From Cyanophora paradoxa (lineage: Eukaryota > Glaucocystophyceae > Cyanophorales > Cyanophoraceae), in assembly GCA_004431415.1 (NCBI GenBank), contig QPMI01000070.1:1-30900 (forward strand): DNA of 30,900 nt, given 5' to 3'. Made by a program: the position numbers and the translations under genes. The notes beneath the pieces were generated by a model, which saw nothing but the letters and a program-made list of their open reading frames with translations, was not told the DNA's origin and ran no database searches. Below are positions 18,738 to 27,111 of this stretch, piece after piece. The stretch's first letter is position 1. Each line of letters starts with the position of its first letter.

Positions 18738-21065
18738 ATGAACGCCAAACAGACTAAATCGCTCAAATCGCTCGCTAACTGGCTCAGATCTGATGAGGAA
18801 CTGTCCAAAAACATGATTATCCCAGTGAAACCTGACAGCAAAGACCCTGTTTTCAAGCATAAGGGAGGTGCTTGGTCCTGGGAAAAGTATGAGGAAGCGC
18901 TGGCAACTAATCAGTATGTATCTTGGGGCATTCTGCTCTCAGACAACATGATGGTTATTGAATTTGATGATGAGGAGGACTTTGAGAAATTCCGAGATAT
19001 GTTTCCTGATGACTTTGATGCCAATCAGCCCATGGCAAAAACTAAAAAAGGCTATCATGTCTACTTCAAACGACCTGAGGAGTTCACTAAACTCAAAATT
19101 ACCGATAAGGCTCCAGGCTTTAAAGGCTTTGAAAAGGTTGACCTGAAAACAATCACTGGAACTGGAACTTCTGGATTAATTAATGTTTGTCCCAGTGTCA
19201 ACAAGACCTGGGTAATTGCTCCATGGGATGATACCTGTGATTTCAATGAGCCTACTGATGAGTTTAAAAAGTGGATTGCAGAGAACTATATCTATAAGAG
19301 TGAGTATACTGCTAGTGCTAGCTCAAATGATGAACTGGAAAAGAGTATTCTTAAAGAGCTGGTGGATATGGGCTTTATGCATCCCAATATAATCTCTAAA
19401 ACTGAACTTGGCTTTAGCTTTGATGCTGCTAATAAGGGACTCAATTGCCCATGCTGCAATGGTTCCCATGAATCGAATAACTGGTATGTTATGAAAGCCA
19501 AAGGAGAAGATAAAAAGTATATTGTGTCCAGCTACAGTGGCAATTGCAAAAAACGATTTATCTTCATTGGAATGCAATCTGATATCTTCAATCTCATTGA
19601 TAAATCCGCTGGCTCTGGAGGCGCTCATTATGATGTCAGTCTTGTGTGCAAAGAGGTCCTACAACACACTTGGAGATACTCCAAAAAGTCATGGTTCAAA
19701 CTCAATACTGATACTGGGATTTGGGAGCATGATGACACAAACCAAAAGATTTACCTAGACATTAGTTGCCTTGTTGTCCCTCAATACCTTGGCAGGGCTG
19801 TGCATTATAGTCAAAGAGCTTTGAAGGATGAAGAGAATAGAACAGCTTTCGAAGAGAAATCGAAAACATTAATTTCTATTGCCAAAAATCTTAAACAATC
19901 AGGATATCGCAAATCCCTTCTGACTGATCTGCTCCCTCTGCTAAATGATGATGAGTTTTACGAGAAGATTGATACAGTTCCATATGTAATTGGATTCGAT
20001 AATGGTGTATTTGATCTGACAACTATGACTTTCAGAAAGGGTAAACTGGAAGACATGGTGAGCAAGAGTGTGGGTTATGATTATACTGAGAATGTAGACC
20101 CCAAGAAAGTGGAGCATCTCAATCAGATTTATAGAGAGATTGTAGATGATCCAGCAGAGCGAAACTATCTTCTGGCATCTATTGCAATTGCTTTGAGTGG
20201 ATCAACAAAATCACAGAAGTTCTACATGTGGACTGGTGCTGGTGCTAATGGTAAATCACTTGTTCAGGAATACTGCAAACAGATATCTGGGGCTTATTAC
20301 AGCCCTCTCGAAATATCCTATTGGACCAAACCTAAGAAGAACTCATCAGATGCTACCCCTGAACTTGCCAAACTCCTGGGAAAGCGACTTGTATTCAGTA
20401 ATGAGGCTGAAGATGGTGATAAACTGCAAATCTCCAAAATTAAGGAGGTCACAGGTGGAAATGAAATGACTGTGAGAGCCTTGTTCAAAGATCCAGTTAT
20501 CCTTACTCCAATGTTTCAAGTCTACATTACAACCAATGACAATTTGACTATAAACAAACCAGACTTTGCAATTCAAAGAAGGCTTTCATACCAGAGATTT
20601 AACAATATTTTCAGAGAGAAGCCAGAAGCTGGTCAAAAGAAAGCTGACCCAACTCTGTTCACACTTCTACACAATGATGATGAGTATAAGATGGCTCACA
20701 TGAAGATATTACTGGATATGTGGAAGAACAAAGAGGTTGAAGAGATCTTAAGAAATCCCCCTCAATCGATTATTGAACAAGGGATAAACTTTATAGCTGA
20801 AAATGATAAGATTGGTGAATGGCTTAGGGATAATTTCGAAGTAACCCACAATGCAAACGACTTTGTTTCGAGTGATACCATTTACAAATCATACAGAAGT
20901 GTCGATGATAAAGTTGAATGTGTTTCTGTGATGAAGAGAGTAAGGGAAATCTTCAATGTGAAATCAGAGGTTAAAAGAATTCAGGGAACCAGAGCAAGGG
21001 GCTACATTGGACTTCGAAAGATAACAAGGGTTCAAGAAGACAATGGAGAGGATGTCGAATATTAA
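18738..21065 (+). CDS. Primase-polymerase/superfamily 3 helicase (D5-like)
   Basis: Intact 775-codon replication protein. The N-terminal ~200 residues look like an archaeo-eukaryotic primase (prim-pol): acidic V-I-E-F-D-D-E-E at 73-80 and K-G-Y-H-V-Y-F at 104-110. A Cys-rich stretch follows (N-C-P-C-C-N-G-S-H). The C-terminal part is an SF3 helicase with a Walker A G-A-G-A-N-G-K-S (500-507), a motif-B-like region K-R-L-V-F-S-N-E-A-E, and a motif C ending Y-I-T-T-N-D. The usual role is to prime and unwind the viral genome for the family B polymerase. SF3 helicases occur in Mavirus and other virophages and are not part of the usual Polinton set. Expression is probably driven by the motif at 18,681-18,725. 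A dyad element follows downstream. Confidence 0.92.
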   Translation: MNAKQTKSLKSLANWLRSDEELSKNMIIPVKPDSKDPVFKHKGGAWSWEKYEEALATNQYVSWGILLSDNMMVIEFDDEEDFEKFRDMFPDDFDANQPMAKTKKGYHVYFKRPEEFTKLKITDKAPGFKGFEKVDLKTITGTGTSGLINVCPSVNKTWVIAPWDDTCDFNEPTDEFKKWIAENYIYKSEYTASASSNDELEKSILKELVDMGFMHPNIISKTELGFSFDAANKGLNCPCCNGSHESNNWYVMKAKGEDKKYIVSSYSGNCKKRFIFIGMQSDIFNLIDKSAGSGGAHYDVSLVCKEVLQHTWRYSKKSWFKLNTDTGIWEHDDTNQKIYLDISCLVVPQYLGRAVHYSQRALKDEENRTAFEEKSKTLISIAKNLKQSGYRKSLLTDLLPLLNDDEFYEKIDTVPYVIGFDNGVFDLTTMTFRKGKLEDMVSKSVGYDYTENVDPKKVEHLNQIYREIVDDPAERNYLLASIAIALSGSTKSQKFYMWTGAGANGKSLVQEYCKQISGAYYSPLEISYWTKPKKNSSDATPELAKLLGKRLVFSNEAEDGDKLQISKIKEVTGGNEMTVRALFKDPVILTPMFQVYITTNDNLTINKPDFAIQRRLSYQRFNNIFREKPEAGQKKADPTLFTLLHNDDEYKMAHMKILLDMWKNKEVEEILRNPPQSIIEQGINFIAENDKIGEWLRDNFEVTHNANDFVSSDTIYKSYRSVDDKVECVSVMKRVREIFNVKSEVKRIQGTRARGYIGLRKITRVQEDNGEDVEY

Positions 21066-21125
21066 ACAAAACGATTTATGATTGAAATGTATATGTAATT
21101 TTATAGCCTTACTGGAAATGGTGTT

Positions 21126-21215
21126 GTTCACAGGTGTCACAGGTCCATCCCATCTAGGGGGCTATAAAAAGAAAAATGACCAGGGGACGATAAAAACCTG
21201 TGAACACCTGTGACA
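21126..21215. repeat. Dyad element, copy 2
   Basis: Left arm GTTCACAGGTGTCACAGGT (21,126-21,144) and a right arm ACCTGTGAACACCTGTGACA (about 21,196-21,215) form an imperfect inverted repeat. It shares the arms and the CCATCCCATC inner block with the element at 11,421-11,511. The centres otherwise differ, so the arms are the conserved part. Confidence 0.8.
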
Positions 21216-21284
21216 CCTATCGAAAAAGACCAAAATTTGACAAGAATACTTAAAGCTTACTTGATTGTGTATAGTGAAGACAAA

Positions 21285-21506
21285 ATGGCAAAGGCTCTTG
21301 AAGAAATGACCATGATTGAGTTAGATAAATGCATTAAACATGGAGATATAGGGGCATATATCGAAATGTCACAGAGATTGATAGGTTACAATGTGTATGC
21401 AGCAAAATCAAAGAGAAATAGATCAGTAAACATTCACATAACTGTTTCAGTGTCTGAGAATGCAAACAAAAAACAACAAAAGCATATTTACAAAAGTTAT
21501 CTGTGA
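21285..21506 (+). CDS. Small protein, 73 residues, unknown
   Basis: An upstream in-frame ATG at 21,210 overlaps the dyad element, and the TACTTAAAG motif (about 21,246-21,254) lies between the two ATGs, so I prefer the start M-A-K-A-L at 21,285. The N-terminal half is amphipathic helix-like. The C-terminus is basic (A-K-S-K-R-N-R then N-K-K-Q-Q-K-H). It is the last gene of the plus-strand replication cluster and converges on the minus-strand virion block. No family is recognised. Confidence 0.5.
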   Translation: MAKALEEMTMIELDKCIKHGDIGAYIEMSQRLIGYNVYAAKSKRNRSVNIHITVSVSENANKKQQKHIYKSYL

Positions 21507-21613
21507 CTTGATTGCAAGTATAAAGCCAATTCCTTTGTATATATTTTTATAGCTGCCTCAGTAGCATACTGAGACCGCTTTTTCTCAATTATCTTATAGA
21601 CCTGGGGGTCCAT
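21497..21613 (-). CDS. Short overlapping ORF or displaced end of the upstream small gene
   Basis: A 38-codon ORF, M-D-P-Q-V-Y-K-I-I-E-K-K-R then E-A-A-I-K-I-Y-T-K-E-L. The same frame is open far upstream (at least to about 21,740) in parallel with the ORF 21,594-21,839. Either it is a separate small gene with a ribbon-helix-helix-like look, or a frame change joins the two. I cannot decide. It overlaps the end of the plus-strand gene by about 10 bp. Confidence 0.3.
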   Translation of the reverse strand: MDPQVYKIIEKKRSQYATEAAIKIYTKELALYLQSSHR

Positions 21614-21839
21614 TGCTACTTTCAGTTGGCAAATAATATTTAATCGGTCTTCCTCTGGGTCTCTGCTCTTCTTTTTGGGCTTTTCTGCGATAATAGGATG
21701 CCAGGGCTTGCTGCTTTTTATACTCTCTATATTCTGGGTCCTCTCTATATCGTTTCTGCTTTGCTAGAATGTGTCTAATAGCACCCTCAGTTAAAGGCTC
21801 ATCACTGGTAAACTCGATCAAACTAATTGTATCCTCCAT
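21594..21839 (-). CDS. Small basic protein with R-G-R-P-I-K-Y motif, 81 residues
   Basis: The start M-E-D-T-I at 21,839 overlaps the last 17 bases of the preceding virion-type gene, a typical compact viral arrangement. Longer in-frame ATGs upstream lie inside that gene and are not preferred. The middle is rich in Lys/Arg/Tyr (Q-K-R-Y-R-E-D-P-E-Y-R-E-Y-K-K). Near the C-terminus R-P-R-G-R-P-I-K-Y resembles an AT-hook, suggesting minor-groove DNA binding. It may serve as a DNA-condensing or regulatory protein; this is inference. The end may be altered by a frame change (see the ORF at 21,497-21,613). Confidence 0.55.
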   Translation of the reverse strand: MEDTISLIEFTSDEPLTEGAIRHILAKQKRYREDPEYREYKKQQALASYYRRKAQKEEQRPRGRPIKYYLPTESSNGPPGL

Positions 21840-22852
21840 TAATATTTGCTGAGAAAACGTTTTCGCCTGGCAAAGAACTTCTCCTTGGATACTCCTGTTG
21901 CTCATATGTATACTCTGTGGGGTCTGCTGGCATTGACTCCACAGAAACTGTTGATCTCCTTCTCTCTCTTGCTTCTGAGGCATTATCCTCATTATCTGAC
22001 ATCTCAAACTCCACTTTTGTCTCACAACATCCACTGTGGCAATTGCTCACCACATGCAGACTGAACATCTCGAAGAACTTTCGTATTATGTCCATATCTC
22101 TAATAAAACAGAGATAATTAAAGCCAAACTCGTCTTTTATATACTGTTGGGGCAACTCCCTTTTCTACTTCAGCTTTGGTGGCACCAGGTTCAATGGTTC
22201 CCTTTTGGGTTTTTGTTTTCATTTCATCTACTGCCTGCTCATCGATTTGGTTCTCTTTCTTAGCAATAAACTGTTTATCTGGGACACCAGTAATGCCCAT
22301 TTTATAAACTTCCTTTCGAAGCATCTCCTTTAACTTGGCTCTCTCTTTCTTCTCAGTAACATACTGCTCCAAGGCACTTGATTTGGCTTCCAGATCTTTG
22401 AGTTTAGCAGTCATCTCATCCCATTGAGCCTTGGGAATTCGATGAATATTTTGAGTGGGAGCAGTCTTGTATGTGACTTCACCAGCCATAGACTGAATTA
22501 CCTTGTCTGATTCCTTACTAAGACCCTCACCTTTGCGAGCCAGTGAAAGATCTTGCAAGCCTAAACCTTTGTCATCAGCAGCCCCAATAATTCGCCTGGC
22601 ACCCTCAGCAACAGACTTCATCTTTGCTGTCTCAGGGGAAATGTTCAGTTGGTCAGCAGTTGAACTTTGTGGGGCTTTGTCATCGACTGATTCCTCATAG
22701 GCAGCATTTAGGGGGTCTTCTTGGGGTTGTGAGGGTTTGATTTCGTTCATACCATTGAATTTCATTGGTTCAGTGTTAATAGATCCACTGTTTCCACCAC
22801 CTGAATAGCCAACAGCCCCAGCTGGGATCCCTATTTTTCGTTTGGGAGGCAT
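21823..22852 (-). pseudogene. Virion-type coiled-coil protein, one frameshift
   Basis: The first 244 codons (22,852-22,118) start M-P-P-K-R-K-I-G, are rich in Ala/Gly/Ser/Lys, and have a predicted coiled coil at about residues 148-200. After a frame change at the CCCTTTT run (plus strand 22,158-22,164) the next frame continues through residues such as C-F-I-R-D-M-D-I-I-R-K-F-F and a Cys/His cluster (N-C-H-S-G-C-C) to TAG at 21,823. The full length would be about 343 residues. It sits between the packaging ATPase and the replication genes and is preceded by TAATAAAGATACA, similar to the other virion genes. An internal virion or scaffold-like role is plausible, but the family is not recognised. 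Confidence 0.6.
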
Positions 22853-22966
22853 TGTATCTTTATTAGAATGAGAGATAATTTTATAAACCGCGTTTATATC
22901 GCATCAATTTATTGCTATGGACTTGGCTTTTCACTTCTTTGGGGGCTTCCTCTTTCTCTGGTGGTT

Positions 22967-23662
22967 TCAGTTCATCTTCTTTCTTTTTGGCTTTCTGTGG
23001 AAGCGAGGAAATGGGAAGTCTTTGACAAGCTCAGCTTTATCTACAAAGTATTTAACTGAGTAGCCAGCAGAGGACCAAACGATATACTGATAGGAGTGGA
23101 CATATTCTTCAAACATTTTGTAAAAGTCCTCCTTGTTTCGCATTATATTGTATTCTTCCTCTATGGCTTCAAGTTCTTTGCGATTAGCAGCACTCAGGAA
23201 AACAGCATAATCAGAATTAACTCGAATAGTGGAAGAGACTTTTCTGAGTTTCTGTGTAATGCAGATAATGGATATTTTCGAGTGTCTGCCCCTACTGTAC
23301 AGAGATGACACCACCTTGTCTCTGGTTAAATCAATTATCTCATTATCAATTAAATCATCTAAAACAACACACATGTGGTTCACAGGTTCACCTTTTTCGA
23401 TTTTCTCCTGCCTTTCATCCAAAAGCTTTGAAATGTAACCGGCATCCCATTTACCAAGTTCTACTGTTGCAACCTCTCTCCAGAAATGATTGAAGCTGGT
23501 CCCACTCACAACTAGGACAACATCAATAACTTTGGCATCATGTAATTGCTTTAACCAATACTTTACACATTCGCTTTTTCCCGTACAACTTTTGCCTATA
23601 AAAATGGCTCTGAAAACACCTTTAATCATTTCAGAGACATTAAACTCTTCTAAATCTTGCAT
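22967..23662 (-). CDS. FtsK/HerA-type DNA-packaging ATPase (A32-like)
   Basis: Intact 231 codons, the usual length for Polinton and virophage packaging ATPases. Walker A is I-G-K-S-C-T-G-K-S (residues 22-30). Walker B is M-C-V-V-L-D-D-L (D102, D103). A downstream S-I-I-C-I-T-Q-K is the expected sensor region. It would pump the genome into preformed capsids using ATP. The basic tail (R-K-P-K-R-K-K) ends the protein. It is transcribed with the capsid gene, 59 bp apart. Confidence 0.9.
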   Translation of the reverse strand: MQDLEEFNVSEMIKGVFRAIFIGKSCTGKSECVKYWLKQLHDAKVIDVVLVVSGTSFNHFWREVATVELGKWDAGYISKLLDERQEKIEKGEPVNHMCVVLDDLIDNEIIDLTRDKVVSSLYSRGRHSKISIICITQKLRKVSSTIRVNSDYAVFLSAANRKELEAIEEEYNIMRNKEDFYKMFEEYVHSYQYIVWSSAGYSVKYFVDKAELVKDFPFPRFHRKPKRKKMN

Positions 23663-23721
23663 TGTTGTAGATCTTCCTAAATAAAGACAGATAAAAATAA
23701 TGCAGGGAGACTGAATATGGT

Positions 23722-25089
23722 CTATAAATTGATTCTACGAACACCTGAACCGTCTATAATGAGGAAACTATGCATTAAAGCGCGAACTTGAACATTGATT
23801 GTCTTATCTGTGGGCATGTAGAGTGTGAGGAATGAAGATGAGGAATTTGTCAGGTCGACAAAGCCACTTTGAGCAATATTTCGAATTGCCTTTTCTCCAT
23901 CAAGGCAGAATGGGAGTCCTGAAAGGACATATTTATCTGCAACCTTATCCATGTTAGAGCATTTGAAGGCATCAGCAATTAGCTCAGCTCCTTTGAGTAG
24001 AGAAATTGGCTCAGTGGCAAAAAGTCGCTGTCCATTTATTTCAGTTGTGAATGTTATCTCTTTGGAGTTGGCATAGGTCTTAAGAACACTATGGGAGCCA
24101 TTGGATTTGTCAACAGTCTCATAATCACGAACTGAAACAAGCAGAGCATAGACAAGACCTGAGATTTGAGAGAGGTTAATTCGATTGGGCTGGGCATTGC
24201 CCTTGGCAGGGAAAGCAATGGCATCTACAAATCCAATATCAAGGGAGGGAATAGCCATGCCAGTAGTCTTTACTTTTTCAATTACAGTAGCGAAAAGCTC
24301 ATCAGAAACATTAATAGCATGCATGTAAAGGCGAGGAGAAGTAATTGAAATAGCAGGGGTTGTTGCACCAAGACTGAAAGTGGTGATGTTTTGACCAACA
24401 TGGGCAAGTGTAGCATTAGCAGTATCACCAAGACCATCATCTTCTGTCTTATCAGCAGCTGTCCCACCAACAACAGGGAGAGAGCGACCACCATAGGAAG
24501 TTTCAACATAACCCTTTCCAGCATCCTTAAACCAAACAGTAACAACCATTTCACCAGATAAAGCACCAAGGGGAAGGTAGTGATTTAGCCAAGGCACTGG
24601 GATTTCAACGAAAAATGAGCCACCAAGTCGGTTGGTTCCATGAGCAGGGATTCCATGAACCATGCCCATTGAGCGTTTCTTTTTAGCTAGTTGATCCTCC
24701 GAATAATAGACCAGGGGGAAATGAGCAAGGAAATCAGAAGGAATGTGGTAGGTGTAAGATCCATAGGTAATTTCAAGTCGCTGAACTAAAGCACCAACTG
24801 GGCGAGTGTATCCATTGCGAACTAGATCTTCACCAGCAAAAGTGATTTCTGGTAGGTCGAAAGCAAGTTCGAGTTTTCCACAGAAATTGTAGCGAGGTAG
24901 CTTGAAGGAAATGCGATTTCCTACATTATTCTCAAAAGTATTGCTGGGATTCACAACAACTAGAACTGGCTTAGACTTGGATTCGAGACCAAGCATAAGG
25001 GAGTTATCCAAGAAAAAGGCTTTCGCCTCCTCTGGGGTTGTTAGGGCTTCTTTCAGCGAAAGTCTTTGAAGAGTGGAAGTGATATCCAT
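23722..25089 (-). CDS. Double jelly-roll major capsid protein
   Basis: Intact 455 codons. The frame is open to an ATG at 25,131, but the start M-D-I-T-S-T at 25,089 is preferred because an AATAAAAGA motif lies just upstream of it. The translation is beta-rich with no long helices. The N-terminal part has N-P-S-N-T-F-E-N-N-V-G-N-R-I-S-F-K-L-P-R, the place where Maverick, virophage and adintovirus capsids keep a similar basic/aromatic strand. V-P-W-L-N-H-Y-L-P follows near the first jelly-roll end. Length, composition and position between ATPase and penton-like genes support major capsid protein. It is free of frame breaks, unlike most of its neighbours. Confidence 0.82.
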   Translation of the reverse strand: MDITSTLQRLSLKEALTTPEEAKAFFLDNSLMLGLESKSKPVLVVVNPSNTFENNVGNRISFKLPRYNFCGKLELAFDLPEITFAGEDLVRNGYTRPVGALVQRLEITYGSYTYHIPSDFLAHFPLVYYSEDQLAKKKRSMGMVHGIPAHGTNRLGGSFFVEIPVPWLNHYLPLGALSGEMVVTVWFKDAGKGYVETSYGGRSLPVVGGTAADKTEDDGLGDTANATLAHVGQNITTFSLGATTPAISITSPRLYMHAINVSDELFATVIEKVKTTGMAIPSLDIGFVDAIAFPAKGNAQPNRINLSQISGLVYALLVSVRDYETVDKSNGSHSVLKTYANSKEITFTTEINGQRLFATEPISLLKGAELIADAFKCSNMDKVADKYVLSGLPFCLDGEKAIRNIAQSGFVDLTNSSSSFLTLYMPTDKTINVQVRALMHSFLIIDGSGVRRINL

Positions 25090-25108
25090 TATATTCTCTT
25101 TTATTATA
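25090..25108 (-). promoter_or_regulatory. TAAAAG-type motif before the capsid gene
   Basis: Read on the minus strand, TATAATAAAAGAGAATATA immediately precedes the ATG. Comparable words precede the genes starting at 26,152 (ATAGATAAAAGAAGA), 28,656 (ATAAGTAAAAG) and 28,700 (ATATAGTAAAAGCC). A late-gene promoter or initiator is inferred. Confidence 0.5.
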
Positions 25109-25142
25109 CTGCAACATAAAAAATCTACCAATGATCCTTAAT

Positions 25143-26152
25143 TTATGCGAAGTTTGTAATAACTGGATAGGAAGGGTGAAGCTGTGACATTCGCATCTTA
25201 AAGTATTCATAAACTGGGTCCCCAGCTGGCTCATCACCATAGCGAATTTCAAAGGTAAGATGAACAGGTTGACCCTCAAAATCAATTGGTTCATTAATAG
25301 CATTTACAATATCAACCGAGAAAGTGGATAATCCAACCTTTTTGTTATAGTATTTATAAAGTGGATGAGCCTCTGTTGAATTGTAAACAACATGCTCACC
25401 ATAGTCTTTATCAGGGACCACTATTTTGTGAAAGTAACCAGTCAGAAGACCATCCCCACATTGCACCAGATCACCCAGCTCCTTTACTCTCACAAACAAA
25501 ACACTGTCCCTGGTCTTCTCAGGCTCAAAAGAAGATATAATGCCATTCACTCGACCACCAGTAAAGATTCCATCAGTGAGAGCATCATAGACCTGTGATT
25601 GGATTGGGGAGTTACCATATCTTCCAGGATCAAGACCCAGCAGTCTAGCTGAACTCAACAGCTTTTGGATTGTTTGTTGGCTTGGGTTCACAGCTACTGA
25701 GAAAGCCAAGTAAAATGGTACTGCTGAGTGGAATATAATTCGTTTCAGTGATTCATCCATTTGCAGCGAATGGATGGTTGGGGATTTCTGCCTTCGAATT
25801 TAGAGTTAATTACATTCACCAGTTGCTGGTGGCTTTGGATGGGGGTGTTTCGACTTATAATGAATTGTTTCCATTGTTCATAGTCAGCAGCTGGGCGAAC
25901 TGTTGGAATTCCTGAGCTTCCAGCTCCAGGAGTTTGTTCAGAATAATAAATGCTAAATGCATTGTCAACTGTCACATCTCCTGCTTTGGTTTCACCACTC
26001 ACCATAGGGATACTGTTATAAAATTCGGCTGAGACCAGTCTCACAGCCCTCACATTCTCATAACTACTGGGGAGTCTAGCCACAAAGCTTGATGTGGGAC
26101 CATCACCAGAGATTGTATTAAATGAGCTAACCTCGATGTAATCCACAGGCAT
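25143..26152 (-). pseudogene. Penton-like minor capsid protein, minus-strand copy, one frameshift
   Basis: The first frame (26,152-25,745) has S-F-V-A-R-L-P-S-S-Y-E-N-V then V-R-L-V-S-A-E-F-Y-N-S-I-P, the layout of Polinton/virophage minor capsid (penton) proteins. The second frame (open through 25,760-25,143) continues with I-I-F-H-S-A-V-P-F-Y-L-A-F and L-L-G-L, and ends P-S-Y-P-V-I-T-N-F-A. A frame change at the GGGG run 25,780-25,783 joins them into about 336 residues. The overlap of the two frames (16 bp) could instead mean two overlapping genes, but the second has no motif before its ATG. It lies next to the capsid gene and is divergent from the second penton-like gene at 26,182. Confidence 0.65.
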
Positions 26153-26181
26153 TCTTCTTTTATCTATATTTATATATTAAA

Positions 26182-27111
26182 ATGAATCGACTTGTTAATA
26201 TTGATAGCAGGGATAGAAGCCAAGGACAAAATGAAAACTCTTACAGGGTCACTCTCACAACTCCAGTAGAGAGACAAGGGAATGTAGGTTCTCTATGCAG
26301 AGATTCCAAACAGTATCTATAACAGTGTGGGAACTGATCATCTAACAGTTCAGTTTAATTACCAAGATGGTTCATACAATGAAATCATCACACAGAAAGT
26401 GTATCCCCTTCCCAGTGGCTACATTAACCAGGGTCATTTTGGGGTAACACACCCTTATAATTATGGGCTGAACTATTCAAGCTTCCAAACCATTGCAGGC
26501 AAAACAGTAGCTTTTGAGTTCAAGATATTCTATAACCCAACTACCTATAAAGTGGAGTTTTACAGTAACCATGAGTTTCGTTTTATTGCAAGCAACCAGA
26601 GAATAGGGAAGCTTTTGGGTGTGAGTTCTACTGAATACACCAATGGGTATTATAGCACTCCTCCTGTTGGTGGATCACCCTATCGACCTGAGAACCTGTT
26701 AAAGTATGATGGCAAACCTATTACACCTGATCACCCAGCATGGGGAACCACCTTTTCGGGACCCAGACTCTCATCTAAGCCCTTGCAATATTATTTTGAC
26801 AGCAGGAAGATGTCTGATATGAATGCTGAGCAGTATCTGTACATGCATATTAAAGAGCTGTCCCCCTTTGCCAGCAGACACAATATAATCCGAAATCGCA
26901 ACCACATAACCAGGGGGCAATCCTTAGACTGCAATTGAGTAAAGATATAGGCGGCTATGTTTACCATAGTGGTGAGCATGCCGAATTCATTCAGATAAAT
27001 GACAGAAACCTGGTGATAAGGGAACTCACTGTGGAGTTTAAAGATTACTTTGGTGAACTGATTGATATGAATGGAATCGACAATTCTTTTCAGTTGGAGT
27101 TTATCGAATAA
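26182..27111 (+). pseudogene. Penton (minor capsid) protein, plus-strand copy, two frameshifts
   Basis: The start at 26,182 gives M-N-R-L-V-N-I-D-S-R-D-R-S, the common opening of Polinton penton proteins, then Y-R-V-T-L-T-T-P. The frame changes at about 26,284-26,292, after which A-E-I-P-N-S-I-Y-N follows; the long middle piece is 26,327-26,938. A second change at the G5 run 26,915-26,919 leads to L-S-K-D-I-G-G-Y-V-Y-H-S-G and the expected C-terminus with D-Y-F-G-E-L-I-D-M-N-G. It ends at TAA 27,109-27,111. The full length would be about 309 residues. The matches on both sides of each break make one gene much more likely than three. It is the single jelly-roll vertex protein by family. Confidence 0.75.

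Noticed and set aside
23096-24569. Plus- and minus-strand ORFs inside the ATPase and capsid genes
   Set aside because: They are shadows of real genes in other frames, with hydrophobic low-complexity translations.
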